This document shows positions 18,621 to 29,108 of a DNA stretch of 64,000 nucleotides, in pieces. The stretch lies in NCBI GenBank assembly GCA_964646605.1, contig CAZYEX010000161.1:31164-95163 (forward strand), written 5' to 3'. Numbering within the stretch: the first letter of the stretch is position 1; each line of letters opens with the position of its first letter. This DNA comes from SBAX01 sp964646605 (GTDB lineage Bacteria > Planctomycetota > Phycisphaerae > UBA1845). The notes below the pieces were generated by a model, which ran no database searches, was not told the DNA's origin, and saw only the letters and a program-made list of their open reading frames with translations. The position numbers were made by a program, and so were the translations under genes.

Positions 18621-19094
18621 ATGACCGTGGAACTGAACGGCACCCAGGCCGACACCATCTGCGACGATCCGCTGGTTATCAAGAACGTCAAGAACTGGTT
18701 TCACGCGCATACCTATGGTGGGTGGAGTCAGTTCTTCCATGGGTTGCGGGAGGGTAAGCTGATGGCCACGCGCTGCACGGATCCATCGTGCTCGGAGAAG
18801 CGCCTCTGGCTCCCGCCGCGGTGCGAATGTCCGGACTGTTGGTCGGCCATGGAATGGGTGCAGGCGCCGGCGGTCGGTGTCATCTTCACCCACACGACCG
18901 TTCAATACCCCGGCGCATTGTTTCGCGGCAGCACTCCCTGCCCGTTGATCAGCGTTTCGATCGAAGGCGTCTGCACGAAACTGATGAGCTATCTCAAGGA
19001 GGGGACGCCGCGCATCGGAATGCCCGTCCGGGCCGTGTTCAACACTGCCCGACCGACCAACACGATCCTTGATCTTGCGTGGATGCCGCGATGA
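18621..19094 (+). CDS. DUF35-type zinc ribbon/OB-fold protein, partner of the thiolase-like protein
   Basis: 157 residues from the ATG at 18621, two bases after the thiolase-like stop, with GGAAAGGA upstream. The opening VKNWFHAHTYGGWSQFFHGL is the helical N-terminus of DUF35 proteins. A cysteine-rich ribbon follows (RCTDPSC ... RCECPDC, about 52-75), then an OB-fold with HTTVQYPGALFRGSTP. DUF35 proteins form obligate complexes with thiolase-fold enzymes: they bridge acyl-CoA thiolase and HMG-CoA synthase in archaea and activate Ltp2-type aldolases. The tight coupling supports a complex with the upstream protein. Confidence 0.85.
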   Translation: MTVELNGTQADTICDDPLVIKNVKNWFHAHTYGGWSQFFHGLREGKLMATRCTDPSCSEKRLWLPPRCECPDCWSAMEWVQAPAVGVIFTHTTVQYPGALFRGSTPCPLISVSIEGVCTKLMSYLKEGTPRIGMPVRAVFNTARPTNTILDLAWMPR

Positions 19095-19474
19095 AAACAC
19101 AATCTCCTGCCATCTCCCCCGCCCACAGTTCCGACGCTGAGTGGCCCCCCTTTGTCGACAGTTGGCCCGAAGCGCATATGGAAACCGCAGGCCTCTGCGG
19201 ACGGATTCTCAAAGGCGAATGCGGTTGGGTGATCTTCATGAGCGCCGACCGCGACATTCTCATTCCCATGCACCGCCACGGCGCACAGTGGGGCATCGTC
19301 TTGGACGGAGAAATGGAGATCACCGTCGCCGACCAGACCAGAACTTATCGACGCGGCGAAACCCACTACATACCGGCAAGCGTCGATCACGAGGCCGTGT
19401 TACGCGCCGGATGGCGCGGAATGTATGTATTCGCGCGACCAGCGGAGCGAGAACCAGACCAGGGACGTCTCTGA
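19091..19474 (+). CDS. Single-domain cupin protein
   Basis: 127 residues; the ATG at 19091 overlaps the DUF35 stop in an ATGA. The cupin core is IPMHRHGAQWGIVLDGEM followed by RGETHYIPASVDHEA (about 55-105), with HxH in motif 1 and a histidine in motif 2. The usual motif-1 glutamate is not at its expected place, so the metal site is reduced or different. Small cupins serve as enzymes or ligand sensors. Here it sits between the thiolase/DUF35 pair and the second oxidoreductase, so it may process or sense an intermediate of the same pathway. Function not assigned. Confidence 0.8.
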   Translation: MKTQSPAISPAHSSDAEWPPFVDSWPEAHMETAGLCGRILKGECGWVIFMSADRDILIPMHRHGAQWGIVLDGEMEITVADQTRTYRRGETHYIPASVDHEAVLRAGWRGMYVFARPAEREPDQGRL

Positions 19475-20640
19475 TGCGCGAGTTCCTCACAGGGAATCAA
19501 GCCGTTGTACGCGGGGCGCTGCGCGCCGGTTGTAATTACTTCGCCGGATATCCGATCACGCCGGCCAGTTCCATTTTGACCGACATGATCAGCGCGTTTG
19601 CCGATGGTCGCGGCGTTGCCATTCAAACGGAAGATGAAATCGCCGCCATCGGTCAGTGCATCGGTGCGGCCATGACCGGTGCAAAGGCGATGACTGCGTC
19701 TTCCGGACCGGGACTCAGTCTGTACAGCGAGAATATCGGCCTTGCCCAGATGGGCGAAGTTCCGCTGGTCATCATCAACTGCCAACGGATGGGACCCGCC
19801 ACCGGCGGGGCTACGGCAACCGGCGAAGGCGACGTTCTTTTTGCCCGACACGTGACCGCGGGCGGATACCCGCTGCCGGTGCTCGCCGCCGCGGATCCGG
19901 CGTCGGCCTATTGGCTCACCCATGAGGCGTTTAACATCGCCGAGCGGCTGCGAACCCCCGTTATCGTGCTCTTGTCCAAAGATATTTCGTTGACACGATA
20001 CACGGTGGATTTGCAGCACATCAACCTATCCTCTCGAACAGACCAATGGAACGCACCGGCGAATTCGGCGGATCCTTCATACGCTAGCCCCCCTGCCGAG
20101 CCGATGCCCACCCTCGCGCCGATCGGCGGACCTCAGAGAGTTCGCTTTACCGGTTCCATTCACGACGAAAACGGCCTGCTCACCACGAACCGCACAAAGA
20201 TCGAGCGTAAACTGACCCATCTGCGAAACAAAATCCTCATGAAAAATGCCCGCCTGTCGTACACCGAGTTCAACTGTGACGGCGAGGCAAACACACTTGT
20301 TATTTCCTATGGACTCGCCAACGGCGCGGCCCGCGAGGCTGTCCTCGCATTGCGTGCGCAGGGGCATCCCACCTCGCATCTTACTCTCTACAGTCTTTGG
20401 CCGGTGCCCGAACAGGCGATCCGCGATGCTCTTTCACCTCGCATTCAACATGTGCTGATTCCCGAACTCAATATTGGTTTGTATGTCGATGAACTCCGCA
20501 GAGTCATTCGCAACGTTCCCGTGGAATCCATCGAAAGGTACGACGGCGGACTGATTTGCCCTCAGTCGATCGTGGATGACGTGATTCGACGCGAAAATGG
20601 ACCGACGCGCACGCGGGAGGCGGACCTATGTCCATCCTGA
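19474..20640 (+). CDS. korA: 2-oxoacid:ferredoxin oxidoreductase, alpha subunit (KorA-like)
   Basis: 388 residues from the ATG at 19474, overlapping the cupin stop by one base (TGATG). MREFLTGNQAVVRGALRAG, YFAGYPITPASSIL, QTEDEIAAIGQCIGAAMTGA and MGPATGGATATGEGDV are the hallmarks of KorA-type alpha chains, which oxidise 2-oxoglutarate or related 2-oxoacids with CoA and ferredoxin. The gamma domain is not fused here but is attached to the beta chain downstream. The real substrate is uncertain; the context with a thiolase-like protein leaves branched or aromatic 2-oxoacids open. Confidence 0.9.
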   Translation: MREFLTGNQAVVRGALRAGCNYFAGYPITPASSILTDMISAFADGRGVAIQTEDEIAAIGQCIGAAMTGAKAMTASSGPGLSLYSENIGLAQMGEVPLVIINCQRMGPATGGATATGEGDVLFARHVTAGGYPLPVLAAADPASAYWLTHEAFNIAERLRTPVIVLLSKDISLTRYTVDLQHINLSSRTDQWNAPANSADPSYASPPAEPMPTLAPIGGPQRVRFTGSIHDENGLLTTNRTKIERKLTHLRNKILMKNARLSYTEFNCDGEANTLVISYGLANGAAREAVLALRAQGHPTSHLTLYSLWPVPEQAIRDALSPRIQHVLIPELNIGLYVDELRRVIRNVPVESIERYDGGLICPQSIVDDVIRRENGPTRTREADLCPS

Positions 20641-21965
20641 CCGCCCAACGCGCGGATATGTGCTACTGCCCAGGCTGTTCACACGGGACGGTGCTCGAGC
20701 ACTTGGGCCAAGCCCTCGACGCGATGAATGTATCGCTTGAACGCATCTGCATTGTGTCCGACATCGGCTGCATAGGCACAGCCGACCGGTATTTCTCTTG
20801 TCATACTTTCCACGGCCTGCACGGACGGTCCATCACCTATGCGGAAGGCCTGAAGCGCGGCAATTCTAACTTGTTGGTAATCGTCCTCATTGGCGATGGC
20901 GGATGCGGCATCGGGACCGGACATCTGGTACATGCCGCGCGGCGCGGGGCAGACATCAAAATCATTGTATGTAATAACTTCAATTTTGGTATGACGGGCG
21001 GCCAACATTCACCGACCACGCCGTTAGATTGCCATACGACCACGACTCCGAGTGGTGCAGATGATCGACCCTTGGACGTATGCCGTACGGTGGCGGTCAA
21101 TGGCGCTTCGTTCACCGCCCGCTATGATGCATTCGATCCGCAACTGGCGAGCCATATACAATCGGCATTGTCCAGACCGGGCTTTGTACTCTTGGACATT
21201 TGGGAACTCTGCACCGCCTATTTCGTGCCCGCCAACAAACTCAACCGCGGCAGTCTGACCCAGTTGTCCGCGCGACAGAAGATGCCCTTCGGTGTTGTGC
21301 AGGAGACTGTCGAACCATTAACGCGGACACGAAGCTACTCGAGCGTCCCGCGAACCGCGAAACGGACGCGAACACCCCTGCCCCCGCCCATTCCCCCTTT
21401 TGCATGGTCGGGCCGCCGCGAAGTCTGTGTTGCGGGTTCGGCGGGACAGCGCGTGCGCTCCGCCGTCGGCACAATCGGGGAAATCGCAGTCGCTTGGGGC
21501 CTGTTTGCGGCACAGCAGGACGATTTTCCGATCACAGTTCGACGGGGGTTTTCCATTTCCAATCTCATTGTGTCGCGCGAGCCCATACTCTACACGGGGT
21601 TGGATTCTCCCGATCTGGTGGTCATTCTCTCCGCGGACGGGCTCCACCGCTTCGGCCCATTGTCGTCGCTGCGAACATCGAGTTTGATCCTCGCGCCCGC
21701 CGACATGCCGCTGGCGGGCGCCGTCGCGCGGATTTGTACCATCGATGTCAGCACTTTGGAGAGGCGTGCGGGAAAAGAATCGCTGGCCCTCGCGGTTTTG
21801 ACCTACGCGCTGGTCGAAGCGGACTTCTTCGAGGCCGCCGCCCTGCAGGGTGCGGCGAGCGCAGTTCTCGCCGGACCGTATCGCCAGTCCAATCTCGACG
21901 CCATCGCCGCCGGAGTCGAATGGGCCGAATGTACAGTCGGCGCTCACAGCCCAGCGCCGCGATGA
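20628..21965 (+). CDS. 2-oxoacid:ferredoxin oxidoreductase, fused beta-gamma subunit
   Basis: 445 residues, starting 13 bases inside korA. Residues 1-210 are the ThDP-binding beta chain: CYCPGCSHGTVLEHL, VSDIGCIGTADRYF, HGLHGRSITYAEGLKRGN, GDGGCGIGTGHLVHAARR and NNFNFGMTGGQHSPTTP. After a proline/threonine linker (about 235-262), residues 263-440 form a gamma-like domain (VCVAGSAGQRVRSAVG, RRGFSISNLIVSREPI). The gamma glycine-rich loop is altered: the usual GxGGQG reads GSAGQR. The order beta-gamma in one chain is uncommon, since gamma is usually separate or fused to alpha. No ferredoxin subunit is encoded beside it. Confidence 0.87.
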   Translation: MSILTAQRADMCYCPGCSHGTVLEHLGQALDAMNVSLERICIVSDIGCIGTADRYFSCHTFHGLHGRSITYAEGLKRGNSNLLVIVLIGDGGCGIGTGHLVHAARRGADIKIIVCNNFNFGMTGGQHSPTTPLDCHTTTTPSGADDRPLDVCRTVAVNGASFTARYDAFDPQLASHIQSALSRPGFVLLDIWELCTAYFVPANKLNRGSLTQLSARQKMPFGVVQETVEPLTRTRSYSSVPRTAKRTRTPLPPPIPPFAWSGRREVCVAGSAGQRVRSAVGTIGEIAVAWGLFAAQQDDFPITVRRGFSISNLIVSREPILYTGLDSPDLVVILSADGLHRFGPLSSLRTSSLILAPADMPLAGAVARICTIDVSTLERRAGKESLALAVLTYALVEADFFEAAALQGAASAVLAGPYRQSNLDAIAAGVEWAECTVGAHSPAPR

Positions 21966-21977
21966 AAGGAAATCACC

Positions 21978-22592
21978 ATGCTACGCGAAAGTCTTGTGGA
22001 CGCCGCCCTCAACCGCCTTTCGGCGCACTTCGGGGCACGGCTGGTCATTCACCCTCCCGCCGCCGTGGACACACTCGCTCACTTGGAGCACGTGGCCGGT
22101 CCGCTTCCTCGCGAGCTCATCATCTTTCTTTCGACGTGCAACGGACTTCGCGTACACGCCGACGGATATGACACGGAGTTGCATCTTTGGGGTTCCCAGG
22201 AAATCCTCTCTTCCGTCGTGGGTCCGTGTGGACCCGGCGTTCCCGTGGATTTTCTTCCCGTACGCGGCGATCCCACCGGGGAGCGCGATTGGCTGGTCAT
22301 GGCCCACGGGCCCGCCGGCGGCGCCGTCGTCCGCTGGGACCCCTGGGTCCCGGGCTGCGAGATCATTGCCTCCCGGTTCGGCGCCTATCTGGACGGCTGG
22401 GCGGACTACCTCGTGCAGCGCTTTCGCCCCGACGGCGGGGACGTGTACGCCGGTCAACGCCCGCCTATCTTCGACGCTTGTGTTCTCGAAGCCCACGATC
22501 CAGCTCTGACGGGCTTGCGGTCGGATCCTCAGGTGACGCAGTGGCTTCACAACGTGGACCAAGCTGTGGCCTGTGGCGACGACTACGAGTAG
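21978..22592 (+). CDS. SMI1/KNR4 (SUKH) family protein
   Basis: 204 residues, starting 12 bases after the beta-gamma gene with AAAGGAAA upstream, so probably the last gene of the operon. The start of the SUKH fold is visible (LEHVAGPLPRELIIFLSTCNGL, about 30-53), then LHLWGSQEIL and a hydrophobic core DWLVMAHGPAGGAVVRWDP. SUKH proteins serve as immunity factors against nuclease toxins in contact-dependent systems, and many others have unknown housekeeping roles. No toxin gene is adjacent, so immunity is not indicated here. The reason for its place in a metabolic operon is unclear. Confidence 0.7.
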   Translation: MLRESLVDAALNRLSAHFGARLVIHPPAAVDTLAHLEHVAGPLPRELIIFLSTCNGLRVHADGYDTELHLWGSQEILSSVVGPCGPGVPVDFLPVRGDPTGERDWLVMAHGPAGGAVVRWDPWVPGCEIIASRFGAYLDGWADYLVQRFRPDGGDVYAGQRPPIFDACVLEAHDPALTGLRSDPQVTQWLHNVDQAVACGDDYE

Positions 22593-22841
22593 AAGTCGCC
22601 TCGTCTCAGCGTGGCAGACCACCCGGGGCTCGCTCCCGGCCGCCCGCGAAGGCCGCTCCGTTCAACAGTGGAGGGGAGTGGATTGAGGGTACTCAAGGGG
22701 CCCTCCCCCCCACCTGATTTTCAAATTGATGGCGCCTTGAAACGACTCACGACCCATTTAGAGTGCGTCGGAGTGGCGGATACACTTTGCAAGAAACCCA
22801 GGAAGTCTGGGTGAGAACCTTGCAAAACAGGAACCGATTCC

Positions 22842-23549
22842 ATGCAGCCCAAACCGCAAAACCGTGACGTGTTTGAACTGTTTCAGAGTCATTTCGATCC
22901 GTTGCTCAACCCCGCCCATGAGCTGGTGCAACTGTCCCGGAAGATCGACTGGGATCGGTTCGAGGCGGCCTTTGCGGTTGGCCATTCCCCGGACCTGGGC
23001 GCTCCGGCCAAGGCCACGCGGCTGAGGGTCGGGTTGCAGTACCTCGAATACACCTTCAACGAGCCGGACGAGTCCGCGGTGGACCGCTGGGTGAAGAATC
23101 CGTACTGGCAGTATTTCTGCGGCTACACGCACCTGCAGCACGAGTGCCCGATCCATCCGACGAGCACGACCCGCCGGCGAAAGCGGGTGGGTGCCGATCG
23201 GCTGGTCGAGTTGCTTTTGGAGACCATCGCTCTGGCCAAGCGTGAAGGGCACGTTTCCCAGCGAGATCTGGAGCGTGTCAACGTCGACACCACCGTACAA
23301 GAGAAGAAGATCACCAACGAGTTCGGACAGAGGGTCGCGGCGGCCGGCACCAACCGCGGGAACTGAATGGTGGCCGCCCAGCTGCTGCCCGACAATCCCT
23401 ACGACGGACATACCCTGACCGACACCTTGACCGCCGTGCAGGCCGTGACCGGTGTGGCCGTGACCGATGCGTACGTCGACAAGGGCTATCGCGGGCATGG
23501 ACGCACCCTGACGCTGAACGTCCACCTGCCCGGACAACGAAGCGGCTGA
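22842..23549 (+). pseudogene. IS5-type transposase remnant
   Basis: The first 174 codons match the N-terminus of IS5-group transposases: KIDWDRFEAAFAVGH, LQYLEYTFNEPDESAVDRWV, NPYWQYFCGYTHLQHE and ERVNVDTTVQEKKIT. A TGA then interrupts the frame. In the same frame the text resumes with NPYDGHTL and VDKGYRGHGR, which belong well downstream in an intact transposase. The central part (roughly 180 residues, including much of the catalytic DDE core) is therefore deleted, and the end after GYRGH is also lost. No clear terminal inverted repeats could be picked out. The copy must be inactive. Confidence 0.85.
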
Positions 23550-23763
23550 CCGCGACTTTTTCAAGGACGACTACTTAAAACCGCTCAGACGCCCCATCAG
23601 CGAATTCCGACGGGCACGACGGCAATGCCAGCGCCGCCCGTGACGGAGTCGGCCGATGCAGGTGGGAGGGGATCGCCCTGCTCCAGACACGACTCGGCGA
23701 TCTTGCCATGCCATGATACCCACTCTCCTCGAACATTAGTTCTATCGCCTCCCCGTCATCGGA

Positions 23764-25689
<1,926 letters not shown>

Positions 25690-25807
25690 CTTGTGATCCT
25701 CCGATGGTGGGGCATGCGCGTTGAGCGAAGGGAACGGCGGGAAAGCGGCTTCCGCGGGCGGGCCTTGCGGACCCATCCGCGGCGTCGCTTCCCTACGCAG
25801 GTCCCCG

Positions 25808-25905
25808 ACGGACGATGCGTGCTCAGCCGTCCATCCACCCTGATCAGGTTCTAAGGCTCTAATCTCAGTCCCGCCCGGGCGGGACACACCTAGCGACGTC
25901 CCTCT
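25808..25905 (-). promoter_or_regulatory. TPP (thiamin pyrophosphate) riboswitch of thiC
   Basis: Read on the minus strand, the leader contains a perfect P3 hairpin (GTCCCGCC/GGCGGGAC), then CTGAGATTAGAG and TTAGAACCTGATCAGG. These are the two conserved THI-box cores (CUGAGA and GAACCUGAUC) in the right order and spacing, with a possible P2 helix CTAGG/CCTTAG. It ends about 120 bases before the thiC ATG. Binding of TPP would lower thiC expression; no intrinsic terminator is obvious after it, so control may act on translation or through Rho. Confidence 0.9.
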
Positions 25906-26095
25906 CCTATCCGACCGAAGGGCATCGGTCAACACGCCCGCGGCGGGTTTTTCCGGACGCTCGGTTTTCGGGCCTTAGTAATACGGCCCACCTGCTTCGC
26001 CGATGAAGACCCGTGGTCTCAACCGTACCGCCGCGGCGCCTGGCTGGGCCGGGTGGGTTCGGTTCACGCACGCTGTGCGACCGGAGAAGCGGGTC

Positions 26096-27019
26096 ATGAA
26101 GGCAAGCATCCTCGAAACGATCAAGAAGTCCGCGGCCGTCCCCTCGATGCCCCAGGTCGTGCTGCGTTTTCTGGAGATCCTCCAGGACCCGAACTTCGAC
26201 TACTCCGACCTGGTCAAGGTCCTTTCCACGGACCCCGGAACGGTCAGCGAAATCCTCCGCTTGGCGAACTCCGCTCTCTTCGGGGTTCGCAACAAGGTCG
26301 TTTCTCCCAAGCAAGCTCTGACTCTGCTGGGGCCCAAGCGCACGCGATCGTTGTTACTCGGACGATACCTCGTGGACACGCTCTCCAAAAAGCGTGTCGC
26401 CGGGCTGGACATGAGCTACTTCTGGCGGCGTTCGCTGGCCTCCTCCGTGGTCGCCTCGCACTTCGCGTCGTCGGTTCTTCCGCGGCAGAAGGACGAGGCC
26501 TTCATCGGGGCGTTGCTCGCAGATATCGGCGTGCCGATCCTGGCCGAGGCTTTTCCCCCCAAGTACGCCAAGATCGTGGCCCGCTACGCCCCGCACTCCG
26601 ATCCTATCACGCCCGAGGAGGAGCTGGACGCCGTCGAAGTGACCCACGGTCAAGTGTCGGCCATGGTTTTGAGCCACTGGACGCTGCCCGACAGCGTGGC
26701 GTCGGCCGTGAATCTACACCAATCCAGCAGTCCCGGCGTCGAAGGCGTGGCCACCGTGGCGAGAATCCTCAACGCCTCCGACCGCATCGCCATGCTCCTC
26801 TGCGAGGTCCCCAAGGCCGAAGCCGTCGCCGACGTCTGCGTCCAGGCGACCGCCCTGGTCGGCGTGGATCTGAGCATGTTCGCTCAACTGCTTCCCACCA
26901 TCGAGGCCGACATCGAGGAGCTCGCCGACGCCTTGCGGATCGACGTGATCCCCAGCCACGTATACTCCCTGATCGCCAAGGCCGTACAAGAGAAGCTCAC
27001 CGCCGTGGTCACCTACTGA
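26096..27019 (+). CDS. HDOD domain signalling protein
   Basis: 307 residues from the ATG at 26096 with GGAGAAG upstream. HDOD is a catalytically dead relative of the HD phosphohydrolases, used in signalling, often with cyclic-di-GMP, chemotaxis or motility. The fold shows in VPSMPQVVLRFLEILQDPN, VLSTDPGTVSEILRLANSA, SPKQALTLLGPKRTRSLLL, DEAFIGALLADIGVPILAE (HD replaced) and THGQVSAMVLSHWTLP. It is the only domain. The position just upstream of the flagellin genes fits a role in motility control, but that link is only by neighbourhood. Confidence 0.88.
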   Translation: MKASILETIKKSAAVPSMPQVVLRFLEILQDPNFDYSDLVKVLSTDPGTVSEILRLANSALFGVRNKVVSPKQALTLLGPKRTRSLLLGRYLVDTLSKKRVAGLDMSYFWRRSLASSVVASHFASSVLPRQKDEAFIGALLADIGVPILAEAFPPKYAKIVARYAPHSDPITPEEELDAVEVTHGQVSAMVLSHWTLPDSVASAVNLHQSSSPGVEGVATVARILNASDRIAMLLCEVPKAEAVADVCVQATALVGVDLSMFAQLLPTIEADIEELADALRIDVIPSHVYSLIAKAVQEKLTAVVTY

Positions 27020-27537
27020 TCCGCTCGTCGGGGTTCGTCCCGGCGCGCTTCCCTGGGCGGGGTCGTCCCCATGTCCGGTAAAGTCACCGAATCCAGTTTT
27101 ATCGGGGCGTCCGCCACGCCGTCGATGCCCCTTTGGGCACTCTCCTCGCCCAGCTTATGAGCACGTCCCGATGTGCCGTCCGGATGTGGGGTCCGAATGT
27201 GCTAAAGGCGACTTATCGGCGCGACGATGGGTTACAACGTTGTGCGGCGGGTTATTGGTCCGCACGCACGCCGCGCCGTTTTCCGCCCCGCGAAGAACCA
27301 GATCGGGCGGGAGGATCAGCGGAGCGGTCGCATCGCCGAGGTGGGGAGGAACCCGGAGGAGCGGGAAGCGGTGGGGAAGGGCCCTGGGATCCGCCCACCC
27401 GGCGGATCGCCCGGTAGTTTCGGCAGGAACCGAGCCCGCGGTCGCTCGCTTCGTCGACCGCCCAGTTCCGTGACCCGTCGCCGGCCCAACGTCGGCGCCA
27501 TGAAATTGTCACGGCACCTTTGGAGGCACGAAACAGA
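27020..27537. other. Upstream region of the flagellin genes
   Basis: About 520 bases with only low-complexity open frames. GCCGATAA, the sigma-28 -10 word, occurs only on the minus strand near 27210-27220 and lacks a matching -35 element. TAAAGTCA at about 27077 is followed 11 bases later by TTTATCGG, not by the full consensus. No promoter is called. Confidence 0.4.
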
Positions 27538-29034
27538 ATGAGTCGAATCAATACCAACGTTCAGTCCCTCGTCGCACGCCGCGCCATCGGGATCAACAAC
27601 GATTCGTTGAACGAAGCGCTCAAACGACTCAGCACCGGTCTGCGCATCAACAGCGGAAAGGACGACCCCGCGGGGCTGATCGCCTCCGAGACCCTGCGCG
27701 CGGGCATCCGGGCTATTTCCACCGCCATCGACAACGCCGAACGGGCCGACACCATCGTAGCCGTTGCCGAGGGCGGGTTGCAGGAAGTCAACTCGCTGCT
27801 TCTGCAACTGGAAAACCTGATCGACCAATCGGCGAACGAGGCCGGTTTGACGCCCCAGGAAATCGCCGCCAATCAGTTGCAGATCGACACCATCCTGCAA
27901 TCCATCGACCGTCTCGCCGAAGCCACCTCCTTCGGCGACAAGAAACTCCTCAACGGCAGCCTGGCGTTCACGACCTCCGGCATCAACGTCAACCAACCGA
28001 CCGGGGCGGCGCTCAACAACCTGGCCAAGGTGCTGATCAACGCCGCCAAGATCCCCACCGGCAGCTTCCGCAACGTGGTCATCAACGTGGTCAAGAAGTC
28101 CGAAGTCGCCATGGTCAGCGCCGTCGGCGCAGGCACCACCGGCGCCGGCGCCAACCCCAAGAATGGCACCCTCGCCAAGGCCAGCACCATCCAGGTCCGC
28201 GGTAACTTCGGCAGCGAAATCTTGAGCTTCGCCTCCGGCACGACCATGGCCAATCTCGCCACGGCCATCAACGCTTCCAAGGACTTGACCGGCGTCTCGG
28301 CCACCGCGTCCGCGGCGGCCGGCGGCCCGGCGTCTTTGGTGCTGCAAAGCACCAGCTACGGAAAGGACGCCTTCGTTTCCGTCTCCGTCCTCGAGAACGC
28401 GGCCACGGCCTGGACCGCCCAGCCCGCCGACAAGAGCGACTACGGAGCCAACGGAACCGTGACGGTCAATGGCACCAACGGCATCGTCAGCGGCCTGGAT
28501 GTGTCCGTCCGCGCCGGCTCGCTGTCAGTTGACACGACCTTGACTCCGACCTTCGGGGGCACCACCGGCGGAACGACCAACTTCCAAATCATCGGCGGCG
28601 GGGCCGTATTCTCAATCTCCCCCACCGTCGGACTCTCCGGTCAAGAATCGATCGGCATCAGCGAGGTCTCCGCGGCCAAGCTCGGAAACTCCAGCACCGG
28701 CTTCCTCGCCACGCTTGGGTCCGGATTGGGCAACGATCTGGCCAGCAAGAAATTCGCCAACTCGCAACGCATCGTGCGCTCGGCCCTCAACCAGATCGCC
28801 AGCCTTCGCGGACGACTCGGCGCTTTCCAAAAGGACACCCTGGTGACCACGGTCAACTCCCTACAGGTCTCGCGCGAGAACCTGACCGCCGCCGAAAGCG
28901 CCATCCGCGACGCCGATTTCGCGGTGGAAACCTCGAACCTGACGCGAGCCCAAATCCTGGTCAGTTCCTCGACCTCGGTTTTGCAGCTTGCCAACGCCCA
29001 ACCGCAAAACGCACTGTCGTTATTGGGAGGATAG
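27538..29034 (+). CDS. fliC: Flagellin
   Basis: 498 residues from the ATG at 27538, preceded by TGGAGG. It forms the helical filament after export through the flagellar secretion channel. The N-terminal D0/D1 domain is canonical (MSRINTNVQSLVARRAI, LKRLSTGLRINSGKDDPAGL, QSIDRLAEATSFGDKKLLNG), and so is the C-terminal D1/D0 (NQIASLRGRLGAFQKD, ENLTAAESAIRDADFAVETS, ending in NALSLLGG). The central variable part holds a flagellin-IN-like motif (MANLATAINASKDLTGV). A second flagellin follows 74 bases later on the same strand. Confidence 0.96.
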   Translation: MSRINTNVQSLVARRAIGINNDSLNEALKRLSTGLRINSGKDDPAGLIASETLRAGIRAISTAIDNAERADTIVAVAEGGLQEVNSLLLQLENLIDQSANEAGLTPQEIAANQLQIDTILQSIDRLAEATSFGDKKLLNGSLAFTTSGINVNQPTGAALNNLAKVLINAAKIPTGSFRNVVINVVKKSEVAMVSAVGAGTTGAGANPKNGTLAKASTIQVRGNFGSEILSFASGTTMANLATAINASKDLTGVSATASAAAGGPASLVLQSTSYGKDAFVSVSVLENAATAWTAQPADKSDYGANGTVTVNGTNGIVSGLDVSVRAGSLSVDTTLTPTFGGTTGGTTNFQIIGGGAVFSISPTVGLSGQESIGISEVSAAKLGNSSTGFLATLGSGLGNDLASKKFANSQRIVRSALNQIASLRGRLGAFQKDTLVTTVNSLQVSRENLTAAESAIRDADFAVETSNLTRAQILVSSSTSVLQLANAQPQNALSLLGG

Positions 29035-29108
29035 TCGCCCGCGTCGCAGACGGCCTTACGACGCTACACGGAGGTCGCTAACTCGCCCACGCCGTCACGG
29101 ATGACGCG

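Noticed and set aside
25690..25935. N-terminal extension of ThiC through the riboswitch
   Set aside because: The aptamer occupies this DNA, and an ATG with a strong ribosome binding site starts the ThiC family sequence at 25689.
27205..27225. GCCGATAA, a sigma-28 -10 word, near the flagellin genes
   Set aside because: It is on the minus strand, facing away from the flagellins, and no TAAA element lies at the needed distance.
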